From Paludibacter sp. (GTDB lineage Bacteria; Bacteroidota; Bacteroidia; Bacteroidales; Paludibacteraceae): DNA of 45,228 bases. Both the position numbers and the translations under genes were made by a program. Where the stretch lies: assembly GCA_010365115.1 (NCBI GenBank), contig JAAFGX010000057.1, forward strand, positions 1 through 45,228, given 5' to 3'. Positions 25,944 through 34,894 of this stretch are shown here, one piece after another (the first letter of the stretch is position 1; each line of letters opens with the position of its first letter). The notes under the pieces were generated by a model. That model was not told the DNA's origin. It did not search any database and saw nothing but the letters and a program-made list of their open reading frames with translations.

Positions 25944-26402
25944 ATGAAAACTGAAAATCACTCATTAATGAACGAAGAGTGTCTATCATGGGATGAATGT
26001 TTCATATTAGACATAGAAATTATTGACAATCAGCATTTAAACCAATTTGATATTTTCAAAAAAATATTAAATGTTCGAGAATGTAATTATAATTACGAAA
26101 ACATGTTATTTTTTCTTGATGAATTAGAAAAACAATCGACAATTCATTTCAAAACCGAAGAATCTCTAATGCTTGTTGCAGAATACGATGAAATTGAGCT
26201 ACATAACACTCAACATTTATACTTTTTACAACAGTTACAAAATTTTAAAAATACTTTCAAATACTGTAATTCGAAATTAATTGAACAACTTCATGAATTT
26301 GTTAGAAAATGGATACTCAATCACATTTATGTAGAGGATGTAAAATATGCTCAAACTGTTAAATCATATATAATTAGAGAGATTGATAATTGGGTAATTT
26401 AG
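25944..26402 (+). CDS. Bacteriohemerythrin
   Basis: This 152-residue diiron protein binds O2. All seven ligands of the family can be read: His31, His68 and Glu72 (HFKTE), His87 and His91 (HNTQH), His127 and Asp132 (HIYVED). The WDECFILDIEIIDNQH opening is also typical. The frame extends to a TTG at 25938, but the ATG at 25944 is preferred. It follows the glycosyltransferase by 29 bp. No sensor or output domain is fused, so it may store or deliver O2, protect against it, or report it to the receiver-like protein. That link is inferred from the gene order. Confidence 0.9.
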   Translation: MKTENHSLMNEECLSWDECFILDIEIIDNQHLNQFDIFKKILNVRECNYNYENMLFFLDELEKQSTIHFKTEESLMLVAEYDEIELHNTQHLYFLQQLQNFKNTFKYCNSKLIEQLHEFVRKWILNHIYVEDVKYAQTVKSYIIREIDNWVI

Positions 26403-26509
26403 TAATGAGTGTGATTTGAAACCATCCAAAATTTTAAATTCCGAATAAGATTTACTTCCAATAAAATTAAATGATTTATTTATTTATACTAAACCACTGA
26501 TTATTATGA

Positions 26510-26791
26510 ATATATATTCTAATACCTATTTTATTATTCGATTTTACTAACCATGGATTTTCAAACAAAAGCGAGAAAGATATTGCCCATACTCAAAAAC
26601 AAATTTATAGTAGTGGCAAGGAAGTAGGCAAGCATTGGTCAAAGTTGTCTTTTTATGTATATGGCGACAAAACCAATCTAACTTTCCAACAAATAAAAGT
26701 TCCTGAACATAAAGTAGAAGAACTCAAAAAAGGTTGGAATGACTTCTATTGGAAACCAATGAAGGCTTTTTTAGAAGGAAACACAAACTGA
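26510..26791 (+). pseudogene. 5'-truncated SRPBCC/AHSA1-like gene
   Basis: The frame is open from 26510 to TGA 26789-26791. It reads HWSKLSFYVYGDKTNLTFQQ and ends EELKKGWNDFYWKPMKAFLE plus five residues. The GW-x-x-x-YW-x-PMK-x-x-LE ending is the C-terminal helix of SRPBCC (AHSA1) proteins. No ATG starts this frame, and the upstream part is a short hydrophobic stretch not matching the family, so I read it as a remnant or frameshifted gene. A short frame from ATG 26553 overlaps it but does not look coding. Confidence 0.5.
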
Positions 26792-26832
26792 TTTTTAATA
26801 AAAAATCAATGAATTCAAGTTATAAAAAATAG

Positions 26833-26840
26833 TATCTTTG
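26833..26840 (+). promoter_or_regulatory. Bacteroidota -7 box (TATCTTTG)
   Basis: A perfect TAnnTTTG element 27 bp before the CDF transporter start. No TTG stands at the normal distance. Confidence 0.55.
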
Positions 26841-26867
26841 CACTATCATTGATACTAAAACAAAAAC

Positions 26868-27767
26868 ATGTCACACGATCACCAACATCATACCCACCAA
26901 CATTCCGACGTAAAAAATATTAAAGTTGCTTTCTTTTTAAATTTGGCATTTACTCTTTTGGAAATTGTTGGAGGATTTTTCACCAATAGTATTGCCATTC
27001 TATCTGATGCTGTACATGATTTAGGCGATTCGCTATCGCTTGGTTTGGCGTGGTATTTTCAGAAAATGGCAAAAAAAGGAAGTAGCGCTACTTTTTCGTA
27101 CGGTTACAAGCGGTTTTCGTTGTTGGGTGCCATTATTAATTCTATTGTACTTACAGCAGGAAGTATTTTTATTCTCTCAGCCGCCATTCCACGGCTTTTC
27201 CATCCGGAACAAACACACGCTGAGGGGATGTTTGTCCTAGCCATTGTAGGGGTTTTGGTGAATGGAGCTGCCGTTTTCCGATTAAAAAAAGGGAATTCCA
27301 TTAACGAGAAAGTAGTTTCGTTGCATTTACTCGAAGATGTGTTAGGTTGGGCAGCCATTTTGGTTGGTTCGGTGATTATGTACTTTTTCGATTTGCCAAT
27401 AATTGACCCAATTCTATCTGTTTTAATTGCCATTTTTGTTTTGTCGAACGTATACAAAAACGTGCGCCAAAGCTTGCGCATTATTCTACAGGGAATTCCC
27501 GATGAAATGAATATTACAGAAATTTCGGATTTCCTAAAACTCAATCCGGCTATTGTAGATGTACATGATTTGCACATCTGGTCAATAGATGGAAATTACA
27601 ATGTGCTGACAATCCATATAGTACTAAAAGACAGCCTATTACTTGATAAGTTGGTGGGGATTAAGAATGAAATTCGTGATTCACTCACTCAAAAAGGCAT
27701 TCATCATGCTACCATCGAATTTGAAACTATAGATGAAAACTGCTCTATGGAGAAATGTTGCGAGTAA
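26868..27767 (+). CDS. CDF-family cation efflux transporter (Zn/Co/Cd)
   Basis: This 299-residue inner-membrane antiporter exports divalent metal, probably Zn, Co or Cd, in exchange for protons. The His-rich N-terminus (HDHQHHTHQHSD) and six helices are typical of CzcD/ZitB. The transport-site residues are in helix 2 (SDAVHDLGD, His and Asp four apart) and helix 5 (HLLEDVLG). The cytoplasmic C-terminal domain carries VDVHDLHIWSIDGN and HHATIEFE, as in the dimerising CDF tail, and ends in the Cys-rich CSMEKCCE, which may add a metal site. It has its own -7 box and converges with the NmrA-like gene only 9 bp away. Confidence 0.93.
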   Translation: MSHDHQHHTHQHSDVKNIKVAFFLNLAFTLLEIVGGFFTNSIAILSDAVHDLGDSLSLGLAWYFQKMAKKGSSATFSYGYKRFSLLGAIINSIVLTAGSIFILSAAIPRLFHPEQTHAEGMFVLAIVGVLVNGAAVFRLKKGNSINEKVVSLHLLEDVLGWAAILVGSVIMYFFDLPIIDPILSVLIAIFVLSNVYKNVRQSLRIILQGIPDEMNITEISDFLKLNPAIVDVHDLHIWSIDGNYNVLTIHIVLKDSLLLDKLVGIKNEIRDSLTQKGIHHATIEFETIDENCSMEKCCE

Positions 27768-27776
27768 AAAAAAGTC

Positions 27777-28640
27777 TCAAAACTTTTCTTTTTCCCTTTT
27801 TATAAATTCAATCAATTTTGTAGGCTTTTTCCCTGTCAATTTTTCGTAGTTGTTGGAAATAACAGATTCCTTCTGAAACCGTGGCAGGAAATGCAGCATA
27901 ATCATCACCAAAATCATTCCTTTTGCCATTCCTTCCTTCTTTTTAATTTTATAAAATCGTAAAGGATTAACGTTGACAAATTCTATTTTCTTATCCAACG
28001 TTTTGCTCAATAATTTTGAAACAGTTTCGAAATTCTCATTTTCCGAACCAGTTATCTCTATTGCTTGATTTTTGTAAATTTCAAAGTTGTCTAAAGTTAA
28101 AGATCCAACTTCAGCGATATTTTCAATATCTACCCAATTAAATGTAGCATCGCCTGAAGGCAGAATAATTTGATTTTTCGTACGTAAATCTCTAATTAAC
28201 GTTGTGGTGAGGTTTTGCATAAAATAGCTCGGGCGCAGAAAAATATAATTCAGACTGAAATCCTTAATCAGTTTCTCAATTTTATTATGCGGTATAATCT
28301 TGCTTTTTTCAGCACCTTGAACCGAGAGAAAAACAACCTGTGAAATTCCTTTTTCTTTAATCTTAGCAACTAAAGGCCTGAATACTTCAATATTTGAAAG
28401 ATGTGGAGGACGCAATAAAAAAACACAATCCACATCTCTCAATGCATTTTCAGTTAAATCCGGAATCTCAAAATCAAATTCTGCAAATTCAAGTTTTGGA
28501 AATTCCTTAAATGTAATTCGAGCCTTTTCCACATTGCGTACAGCAGCCACTATACTGTTTGTTGTTCCTTTTTTATATAGATATCGAATTACTTCAAATC
28601 CGATATTTCCTGTTGCTCCTGTAATAAGTATCCTTTTCAT
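27777..28640 (-). CDS. NmrA-like NAD(P)-binding oxidoreductase
   Basis: This 287-residue atypical short-chain dehydrogenase begins MKRILITGATGNIGFEVIRY, where GATGNIG is the dinucleotide-binding GxxGxxG. DVDCVFLLRPPHLSN, VVFLSVQGAEKS and LRPSYFMQNL are characteristic of NmrA/SDR_a5-type proteins, which often act as redox sensors or quinone or azo reductases. The YxxxK catalytic pair is not obvious, so it may be a regulator. The start is supported by the glycine motif lying immediately after it. The 3' end abuts the CDF transporter, with no room for a separate terminator. Confidence 0.85.
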   Translation of the reverse strand: MKRILITGATGNIGFEVIRYLYKKGTTNSIVAAVRNVEKARITFKEFPKLEFAEFDFEIPDLTENALRDVDCVFLLRPPHLSNIEVFRPLVAKIKEKGISQVVFLSVQGAEKSKIIPHNKIEKLIKDFSLNYIFLRPSYFMQNLTTTLIRDLRTKNQIILPSGDATFNWVDIENIAEVGSLTLDNFEIYKNQAIEITGSENENFETVSKLLSKTLDKKIEFVNVNPLRFYKIKKKEGMAKGMILVMIMLHFLPRFQKESVISNNYEKLTGKKPTKLIEFIKREKEKF

Positions 28641-29072
28641 ATTTACTCTTTATGTTAATTTTAGTACCATTTTTCGTGTACAAAAATAGTACTTTATAGT
28701 GTGCTTTTTTTATTATAACTAAAAAAAAATTTTTACATTCGGAATGATATAATGTATATTTATACGGTTTTATTTATTTGATATTGAAAAAATGTATTGT
28801 TATAAATTTTTCATTTAATAGTTAAATGTAAAAGAAAATAAAATTTACAAAACTAAAAGTTCTTAAATTTATTAAATAAAATTTCAAAAACTATTTCAAA
28901 TACAACTATATATAATTGTATATCTATATTTTAAATGACAATTACAATCATTATATCCATTGCAACTTGATATTTATTACATCACAATTAAATGTTAAAA
29001 CATAGAGTTTTTCGAATAAATTGTAGTTCCTTTGCAACGTTTTTTATGCAAATTTTGAATATATATATTTTT
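28641..29072. other. A+T-rich leader region of the nuo operon
   Basis: About 430 bp with no gene and extreme A+T content. It separates the divergent NmrA-like gene and nuoA, so it should hold promoters for both. No full -33/-7 pair was found; GTTCCTTTGCA at about 29028-29038 is only a weak -7 candidate. The in-frame extension of nuoA to 28992 lacks NuoA similarity and is not taken. Confidence 0.5.
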
Positions 29073-29426
29073 ATGAGCAGCTTATCGCTTTTCTTAGTCG
29101 TTCTTATTACAGGACTTGTATTGGTTATTGCCGGTCTGGGAATAGCTATTTTGTTAGCACCAACATCATTTAATTTTCAAAAAGGAGAACCATACGAATG
29201 TGGAATTCCTACCCATGGCACATCGTGGATGCAATTTAGAGTAGGTTATTACCTATACGCAATATTGTATTTAATGTTCGATGTTGAAGCAATTTTCCTA
29301 TTCCCTTGGGCTACGGTTGTGCGCGATTTGGGATTTCAAGGGCTGTACAGCATCATATTTTTCATTGTCATTTTGGGATTAGGTTTGGCATATGCATGGA
29401 AGAAAGGAGCATTAAAATGGAAGTAA
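29073..29426 (+). CDS. nuoA: NADH-quinone oxidoreductase subunit A
   Basis: This 117-residue membrane subunit of respiratory complex I has three helices and the conserved loop [15 protein letters not shown], with the Cys that shifts exposure during turnover, followed by [24 protein letters not shown]. The start at 29073 ([10 protein letters not shown]) is chosen because the longer frame from 28992 adds an unrelated stretch. It opens the operon and overlaps nuoB by 10 bp, implying coupled translation. Confidence 0.93.
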   Translation: MSSLSLFLVVLITGLVLVIAGLGIAILLAPTSFNFQKGEPYECGIPTHGTSWMQFRVGYYLYAILYLMFDVEAIFLFPWATVVRDLGFQGLYSIIFFIVILGLGLAYAWKKGALKWK

Positions 29427-29980
29427 AAGATATTGATATAAAAGGAATTCCTTCAGAGGAATTTAACGATAACGAATACCTAGAATCGTATTTGAAAGAA
29501 TTAGAAGCCAACGGTGTAAACGTTATTCTCAGTAAGTTAGATGACCTTATCAATTGGGGGCGGTCGAATTCAATCTGGCCATTGATTTATGCCACTAGTT
29601 GTTGTGGAATTGAGTTTATGTCAACCGCAGCTGCTCACCACGATATTTCACGTTTTGGAATGGAAGTTACCCGCAATAGTCCGCGCCAAGCCGATTTGAT
29701 GGTAGTAGCCGGAACAATGGTTCATAAAATGGCTCCACTTATTAAACGTGTGTACGACCAAATGGCTGAACCGAAATATGTGTTGGCAATGGGTGCCTGC
29801 GCCATTTCGGGTGGTCCGTTTGTAAATTCGTATCATGTGGTAAATGGCGTTGATCTTATTATTCCTGTAGATGTTTATGTTCCGGGATGCCCACCACGCC
29901 CCGAATCTTTGTTTTATGGATTAATGCAATTGCAACGTAAAATCAAGATAGAACAATTTTTGGGACATAAACAAAGATAA
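29417..29980 (+). CDS. nuoB: NADH-quinone oxidoreductase subunit B
   Basis: This 187-residue peripheral-arm subunit carries the N2 [4Fe-4S] cluster next to the quinone site. The ligands are Cys62-Cys63 (TSCCGIEF), Cys128 ([10 protein letters not shown]) and Cys158 (VPGCPPRPE). The tandem Cys pair is diagnostic. The frame extends upstream to 29306, but that part overlaps nuoA and does not resemble NuoB; the ATG at 29417 is preferred. It carries about 50 N-terminal residues before the first conserved block. Confidence 0.95.
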   Translation: MEVKDIDIKGIPSEEFNDNEYLESYLKELEANGVNVILSKLDDLINWGRSNSIWPLIYATSCCGIEFMSTAAAHHDISRFGMEVTRNSPRQADLMVVAGTMVHKMAPLIKRVYDQMAEPKYVLAMGACAISGGPFVNSYHVVNGVDLIIPVDVYVPGCPPRPESLFYGLMQLQRKIKIEQFLGHKQR

Positions 29981-30111
29981 AGCCTCCTAAATGCCACTTG
30001 GGAGACTTTAAGAGGCGAACTGCAAAACATGAGTTTTGGAAAACCAAGTAATTGTTCAAGAAAAAATTTAAAAACCAATACTAATCTATTTCCCCTTTAG
30101 GGGTTAGGGGT
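29979..30111. repeat. Intergenic palindromic repeats between nuoB and nuoCD
   Basis: A degenerate AAGCCTCCTAAATGCC.. copy ending in GACTTTAAGA follows the nuoB stop, and CCCCTTTAGGGGTTAGGGGT (30092-30111) ends six bases before the nuoCD ATG. They face each other, like the pairs in other nuo gaps. Confidence 0.65.
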
Positions 30112-30117
30112 AATATT

Positions 30118-31746
30118 ATGGAAAATATAAAAAAGGTAATATTAAATGCTGTACCGGAAGCCGTTATTGAGGATAAAAAAATCCTGACGGTAACAGTAGA
30201 ACCTAACAAACTGCACCTTTTGGCTAAAACATTGCGCGACAATGTTGCTTTACCTTTCGATTTTTTAGTAAAATTAATCGGAATGGACTGGGGCGAAAAA
30301 TTGGGAGTCATTTATATGCTTTCTACCTCAAATGACCTTTCGAAAGAAATAGTTTTGAAAACAGGAACTCTCGACAGAGAAAATCCATTGTTGTATTCGG
30401 TTACCGACCTATTTGAAACAGCACATTTCAACGAACGAGAAGTGTATGCATTATTGGGCATTCGTTTTATTAATAACCCCGATATGCGTAAGTTCTTCCT
30501 GAACGCCGACTGGGTTGGTTATCCGTTGCGCAAAGATTATGATGCAAATCCAGAATTAAATCCGCTTTCGCTGGAAAGTAAAGAGATGGTGGATATTGCT
30601 CCTCGTATAATGGAAAGAGATGGAGTGTTAGTTGAGGAAACGGTAAATGTTTTTGAGGATGATGCTTATATAATAAATATTGGTCCGCAACATCCATCTA
30701 CTCATGGTGTAATGCACTTTCGCACAGCATTAAACGGTGAAAAAGTTAAGAAAATTGATGTTCATAGTGGTTATATTCACCGTGGAATTGAAAAACTAAG
30801 CGAAAATCTTACATACCCCCAAATACTTCACTTTACTGACCGTTTGGATTATCTTTCGGCCAATATCAACCGCCATGCTTTGTGTATGTGCGTGGAAAAA
30901 GCGGCTGAAATTGAAGTGCCGGAACGTGCTCAATATATCCGTACCGTTATGGACGAATTGAACCGTATCGACTCACATTTACTTGCTTGGGCTTGCCAAA
31001 CTAACGATTTGGGCGCAACAACAGCCTTTATCTACGGTATGCGTGAACGTGAAATTATCCTTCATATTTTCGAAAAAACATGTGGTGGTCGTCTTATTAT
31101 CAACCAGAATGTGATTGGCGGTGTAATGTTCGACATTTATGCTGATTTTCAGAAAGATGTAAAATCATTTATCCCTTATATGCGTGAAAAGCTGGTAGAG
31201 TACGACCGCTTCTTCTCTCACAATGTGATTGCATTGGGACGTATGGTTGGTATTGGTGTACTTTCGAAAGAAGACGCTATTTCGTATGCAGTAACAGGTC
31301 CTGCAGGTCGTGGTTCAGGTTGGTCGTGCGACATTCGTAAACATCAACCTTACTCGTTATATGGTAAAGTCGATTTTAAAGAAATTATCCGTACAGAAGG
31401 TGATTCGTATGCGCGCTACTTGAACCGTTTGGATGAAATTGAAGAATCGTTACACATTATTGAACAATTGATTGATAATATTCCCGAAGGAGATATTTTA
31501 ACTAAAACAAAAGCTATTATTAAACTACCCGTGGGTGAATACTTCCAACGAATTGAAGCTTGTAGAGGTGAGTTTGGAGTGTACATCGAAAGTCGTGGTG
31601 AAAAAACGCCTTATCGCATGAAATTCCGTTCTCCTTCCATGGCTTTGGTTTCAGTAATGCCATTGATTTGTAAAAATGAGAAAATTTCTGACTTTATAGG
31701 TATTGGCGGTTCAATGGACTATGTGATTCCAGATATTGACAGATAA
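30118..31746 (+). CDS. nuoCD: NADH-quinone oxidoreductase fused subunits C and D
   Basis: This 542-residue peripheral-arm protein joins NuoC (about 1-150; LTVTVEPNKLHLLAKTL and FETAHFNEREVYALLGIRF) and NuoD (from about 185; IGPQHPSTHGVMHF). The quinone-site residues of NuoD are in HPSTHG and DRLDYLSANINRHA, and the C-terminal SMDYVIPDIDR is the conserved NuoD ending. Fusion of C and D also occurs in Enterobacteria. It lies 137 bp after nuoB, across repeat elements, with the ATG immediately after a GGGG-rich repeat end. Confidence 0.95.
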   Translation: MENIKKVILNAVPEAVIEDKKILTVTVEPNKLHLLAKTLRDNVALPFDFLVKLIGMDWGEKLGVIYMLSTSNDLSKEIVLKTGTLDRENPLLYSVTDLFETAHFNEREVYALLGIRFINNPDMRKFFLNADWVGYPLRKDYDANPELNPLSLESKEMVDIAPRIMERDGVLVEETVNVFEDDAYIINIGPQHPSTHGVMHFRTALNGEKVKKIDVHSGYIHRGIEKLSENLTYPQILHFTDRLDYLSANINRHALCMCVEKAAEIEVPERAQYIRTVMDELNRIDSHLLAWACQTNDLGATTAFIYGMREREIILHIFEKTCGGRLIINQNVIGGVMFDIYADFQKDVKSFIPYMREKLVEYDRFFSHNVIALGRMVGIGVLSKEDAISYAVTGPAGRGSGWSCDIRKHQPYSLYGKVDFKEIIRTEGDSYARYLNRLDEIEESLHIIEQLIDNIPEGDILTKTKAIIKLPVGEYFQRIEACRGEFGVYIESRGEKTPYRMKFRSPSMALVSVMPLICKNEKISDFIGIGGSMDYVIPDIDR

Positions 31747-31748
31747 AT

Positions 31749-31780
31749 TAGTAGGTAGTTTATAGTTGGTAGTAAAGAAA
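31749..31780. repeat. Short heptamer-type repeat after nuoCD
   Basis: TAGGTAGTTTATAGTTGGTA belongs to the same 7-bp repeat family (TAGTTKR) as the array at 45034 but in the other orientation. Only three or four units are present. Confidence 0.5.
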
Positions 31781-31876
31781 ACCAACAAATAGATAAAATG
31801 ACTTTAAATTGAAATAAAAAGAGAGTAAAATAAATAAAGACGTTGGACTTTTCCAAAGACTTCAGACTAAGATAAT

Positions 31877-32989
31877 ATGTTGCAACCATTAGAATTTACA
31901 AACCTGCTCAGCTGGTTAGACACAACTTTGAGAGATAATATGCCTGAGTTTTGGGTACTATTCATCAAATTTGTACTTGTAGCCGTTGCGTTGTTAGCTG
32001 CTTATGCTTTTATTGCCATCATACTTATTTATGTAGAGCGCAAAATCACCGCTTTTTTCCAAGCTCGTTTTGGTCCAAACCGCGTAGGTAAATATGGTAT
32101 CTTGCAGAGTTTTGCAGATGTAATCAAGATTTTGTTAAAGGAAATTATTCGCATCAACAATGTAGATAGGTTTTTATTCTTCGCTGCTCCATTTTTTATG
32201 ATTGTAGCTTCAATGCTCACTTTTGGTGCCATTCCATTCGGAAAATCATTGCAGTCAGTCGATTTTAATATCGGAGTTTTATACGTATCAGCGGTTTCAT
32301 CGTTGGGAATTATTGGTGTACTTCTGGCAGGTTGGTCTAGTAACAACAAATACTCCATGATCGGAGCCATGCGAAGTGGAGCTCAATTTGTGAGTTATGA
32401 ATTATCGGCTGGTTTTGCTTTAATGACAATCGTTATTCTAACAGGAACAATGTCATTTTCGGAAATGATTGCAAAACAAGAATTTTGCTGGAACATTTTC
32501 AATGGACATATTTCTTCTATCATTGCATTTATAATCTACTTGATTTCGGGACATGCAGAAACTAATCGTGGACCGTTCGACTTACCCGAAGCAGAATCGG
32601 AATTAACGGCAGGTTATCACACTGAATATTCAGGCTTGCAATTTGGATTTTTCTATCTTGCCGAATACCTGAATATGTTTATCATTGCTGCTATCGCCAC
32701 TACCGTTTTCTTAGGTGGTTGGATGCCAATACAAATTCATGGTTTGGAATCGTTTAATCAGGTAATGTGGTTTATTCCTTCTTATGTTTGGTTCTTTGGC
32801 AAAACAGGCGTTTTAATTTTCTTGAGTTTGTGGGTTCGTTGGTCATTCCCTCGTTTGCGTATCGACCAACTGTTAAATCTGGAATGGAAATACTTACTGC
32901 CTATAAACCTGGTAAATATAGTGGTTATGGTAATTCTTGTTTTAGCTGGATTGACATTAACGGATTTGTTTCCAATTTTAGCTCCCTAA
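31877..32989 (+). CDS. nuoH: NADH-quinone oxidoreductase subunit H
   Basis: This 370-residue membrane subunit forms most of the quinone tunnel and links the two arms. About eight helices are visible. Conserved loops are [18 protein letters not shown] and [20 protein letters not shown] followed by [19 protein letters not shown]. The Glu-rich [11 protein letters not shown] loop is diagnostic. A gap of about 130 bp follows nuoCD. The product runs to 370 residues because of an extended N-terminal segment ([18 protein letters not shown]) compared with about 325 in E. coli. Confidence 0.95.
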   Translation: MLQPLEFTNLLSWLDTTLRDNMPEFWVLFIKFVLVAVALLAAYAFIAIILIYVERKITAFFQARFGPNRVGKYGILQSFADVIKILLKEIIRINNVDRFLFFAAPFFMIVASMLTFGAIPFGKSLQSVDFNIGVLYVSAVSSLGIIGVLLAGWSSNNKYSMIGAMRSGAQFVSYELSAGFALMTIVILTGTMSFSEMIAKQEFCWNIFNGHISSIIAFIIYLISGHAETNRGPFDLPEAESELTAGYHTEYSGLQFGFFYLAEYLNMFIIAAIATTVFLGGWMPIQIHGLESFNQVMWFIPSYVWFFGKTGVLIFLSLWVRWSFPRLRIDQLLNLEWKYLLPINLVNIVVMVILVLAGLTLTDLFPILAP

Positions 32990-32997
32990 ATTCCAAA

Positions 32998-33036
32998 CCT
33001 CACCCCAACCAGGGAGGAAGAAAGGGGACTTTTAAA
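32998..33036. repeat. GC-rich repeat between nuoH and nuoI
   Basis: CTCACCCCAACCAGGGAGGA then AAGGGGACTTTTAAATAG: a degenerate copy of the CCCC/GGGGACTTTAA element family. Confidence 0.55.
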
Positions 33037-33069
33037 TAGTATGGATTTGACAATTATTAATTAGACAAA

Positions 33070-33591
33070 ATGAATTCAATATTTCAATATTTCAAAGGTT
33101 TATTCACTGGCATAAAGTCATTACTGTTAGGTATGAGTGTGACATGGAAAGAGTTGTGGACAAAAAAAGTGACACAACAATACCCGGAAAACAGGAAAAC
33201 ATTAGTAATTTCTGATCGTTTCCGTTGCGAATTAACTATGCCGCACGATGAAAACAACGAACACGCTTGTACAGCTTGTGGAATTTGCGAAATGAACTGT
33301 CCGAATGGAACAATTACAGTTCTATCTAAAATAATAGAAACGGAAGATGGAAAGAAGAAAAAAATACTCGACACTTACACCTGGGATTTGGGAATGTGTA
33401 CGTTTTGTAATCTTTGTGTAATCACATGTCCTTCGGATGCCATAAAGTTCAATAATCAGTTTGAAAATGCAGTATTTACCCGTAGCAAATTGGTGCAGAC
33501 ATTGAATCACGTAGGTTCAAGATTGAGAGAAAAAAAGAAAGAACAGCCCCCTAAATCCCCAGAAGGGGGACTTAAAGAACAAGTTCTTTAA
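33070..33591 (+). CDS. nuoI: NADH-quinone oxidoreductase subunit I, repeat-derived tail
   Basis: This 173-residue ferredoxin-like subunit holds clusters N6a and N6b. The ligands are Cys67, 70, 73 and 77 (CTACGICEMNC) and Cys110, 113, 116 and 120 (CTFCNLCVITC), each set followed by Pro. It passes electrons to NuoB. The C-terminal stretch QPPKSPEGGLKE (159-170) is the translation of the dispersed palindromic repeat at 33545-33578, so the tail is acquired and unlikely to be functional. In this operon, which lacks nuoEFG, NuoI is a likely docking point for the electron donor. Confidence 0.94.
   Translation: MNSIFQYFKGLFTGIKSLLLGMSVTWKELWTKKVTQQYPENRKTLVISDRFRCELTMPHDENNEHACTACGICEMNCPNGTITVLSKIIETEDGKKKKILDTYTWDLGMCTFCNLCVITCPSDAIKFNNQFENAVFTRSKLVQTLNHVGSRLREKKKEQPPKSPEGGLKEQVL
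33545..33578 (+). repeat. Palindromic repeat inside the 3' end of nuoI
   Basis: AGCCCCCTAAATCCCC then AGAAGGGGGACTTAAAGA: a good copy of the family. It is read in frame as PPKSPEGGL. Confidence 0.75.
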
Positions 33592-33624
33592 AATACAACA
33601 TTCATAATTCTAACTAATCAACAT

Positions 33625-33647
33625 CCCCTTTGGGGGCTTGGGGTCAT
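33625..33647. repeat. Palindromic repeat abutting the nuoJ start codon
   Basis: CCCCTTTGGGGGCTTGGGGT then CAT, followed directly by ATG of nuoJ at 33648. It is the inverted partner of the copy in nuoI. Confidence 0.7.
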
Positions 33648-34151
33648 ATGGCACAACAAATTATATTTTACATTTTAGCAACACTGATTGCTATTTTCTC
33701 TCTATTGGCAGTTACTTCTCAACGCATTATTCGTTCAGCAACTTATTTACTTTTCGTATTGTTAGGAACTTCCGGATTGTATCTATTACTTGGTTATCAT
33801 TATCTTTTTGCGGTACAAATAGCGGTATATGCCGGTGGTGTAATGGTGTTGTTTATTTTTGCCATTCTGCTGACAAACAAACCGGGAGAAAGAATCAAAA
33901 AAGAAAGTAAAGATAGACGAATAGCCGCTGGAATAGCTTCATTGGTGGGTTTGGCTTTTAGCGGACACATTATATATTGGAATGTAAGCAAAGTATATTC
34001 ACTTGTGGTTCCAGCAGAGCAAAAAGTTCATGAAATTGGGCTAACCTTAATGGGAACAGAGAAATATCAATACCTACTGCCATTTGAGTTTATCAGTGTG
34101 CTGCTTTTGGCTTGTATTGTAGGTGCTATTATGATTGCAAGAAAACGATAA
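33648..34151 (+). CDS. nuoJ: NADH-quinone oxidoreductase subunit J
   Basis: This 167-residue membrane subunit has five helices. RSATYLLFVLLGTSGLYLLL and VQIAVYAGGVMVLFIFAILL match the NuoJ helix with the pi-bulge (YAGGVMVLF). The start at 33648 is preferred over 33630, because the extra MGAWGH is encoded by the repeat. It ends in a stop 223 bp before nuoK. Confidence 0.92.
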   Translation: MAQQIIFYILATLIAIFSLLAVTSQRIIRSATYLLFVLLGTSGLYLLLGYHYLFAVQIAVYAGGVMVLFIFAILLTNKPGERIKKESKDRRIAAGIASLVGLAFSGHIIYWNVSKVYSLVVPAEQKVHEIGLTLMGTEKYQYLLPFEFISVLLLACIVGAIMIARKR

Positions 34152-34374
34152 AATAGTTCATAGTAAATAGTTTATAGTTTATAGTTGAAAGTAAGAAGAC
34201 ACCTAACTTTAAACTACCGACTCCTAAGAAACAAACTACGAATTACATAAGTTAAACCAATTACACTAATTTGCAATAATTAAAATTATTTGTTTCATTT
34301 AATTTTCAGACTGGTTTATCCTGTCTTCAATGCTATAAACTACTAACTATAAACTACTAACTACCAACTATCAT
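34152..34374. repeat. Inverted pair of short tandem-repeat tracts between nuoJ and nuoK
   Basis: The gap opens with TAGTTTATAGTTTATAGTT units (about 34169-34187) and closes with CTACTAACTATAAACTACTA units (34340-34372), the same heptamer-like family in opposite orientation. No gene is seen between. The last unit ends just before the nuoK ATG. Confidence 0.6.
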
Positions 34375-34716
34375 ATGGGTGATTTATTTATAAATTTTAT
34401 ATCAAGTGGAGTTCCTATAGAAGCATACTTAGGCGTGAGTCTGGTTATGTTTTTTGCCGGAGTATACGGGTTTTTATCGCGTAGGAGTTTACTTATGATT
34501 CTGATTTCAATAGAACTTATGCTCAATGCCGCCGATATCAACTTCGTTGTTTTCAATCACTACCTTTACCCGGGTCAAATGGAAGGTTTCTTCTTCGCAC
34601 TTTTTGCCATTGCTATTTCAGCTTGCGAAACTGCTGTAGCTATTGCTATAATTATCAATATTTACCGCAATTTGACAAGTATGGATGTTGAAGGATTAGA
34701 CGAAATGAAAGAATAA
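34375..34716 (+). CDS. nuoK: NADH-quinone oxidoreductase subunit K
   Basis: This 113-residue three-helix antiporter-like subunit has the two conserved Glu of the proton path, in LISIELMLNAADINFVVF and AISACETAVAIAI. The N-terminal 12 residues (MGDLFINFISSG) are slightly longer than usual. It overlaps the first bases of a repeat at its 3' end. Confidence 0.93.
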   Translation: MGDLFINFISSGVPIEAYLGVSLVMFFAGVYGFLSRRSLLMILISIELMLNAADINFVVFNHYLYPGQMEGFFFALFAIAISACETAVAIAIIINIYRNLTSMDVEGLDEMKE

Positions 34717-34812
34717 AGCCCCCTAATCCCGCAACCTCTTCTGTCCGCCAACTGCGGACACCTTCTCCTAAAAGAGAAGGACAAAGGAAAAAAGTATTTG
34801 GGACTTTAAGAC
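34717..34812. repeat. Composite palindromic repeat between nuoK and nuoL
   Basis: AGCCCCCTAATCCC and GGGACTTTAAGA flank about 70 bp containing hairpins TGTCCGC/GCGGACA and CCTTCTC/GAGAAGG. It looks like one repeat inserted into another of the same operon-wide family. Confidence 0.55.
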
Positions 34813-34894
34813 GCAGTCAATAAATAGTTTATGACAATCAAATAAGTTAAGAATAAATTCTTAATTATTAATTTTTAATTATTAATTAATAAAA

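Noticed and set aside
26553-26627. Short gene starting at ATG 26553 (MDFQTKARKILPILKN)
   Set aside because: Only about 24 codons, and the overlapping frame has better protein similarity.
29306-29416. Upstream start for nuoB
   Set aside because: It lies wholly inside nuoA in another frame and encodes no NuoB-like sequence.
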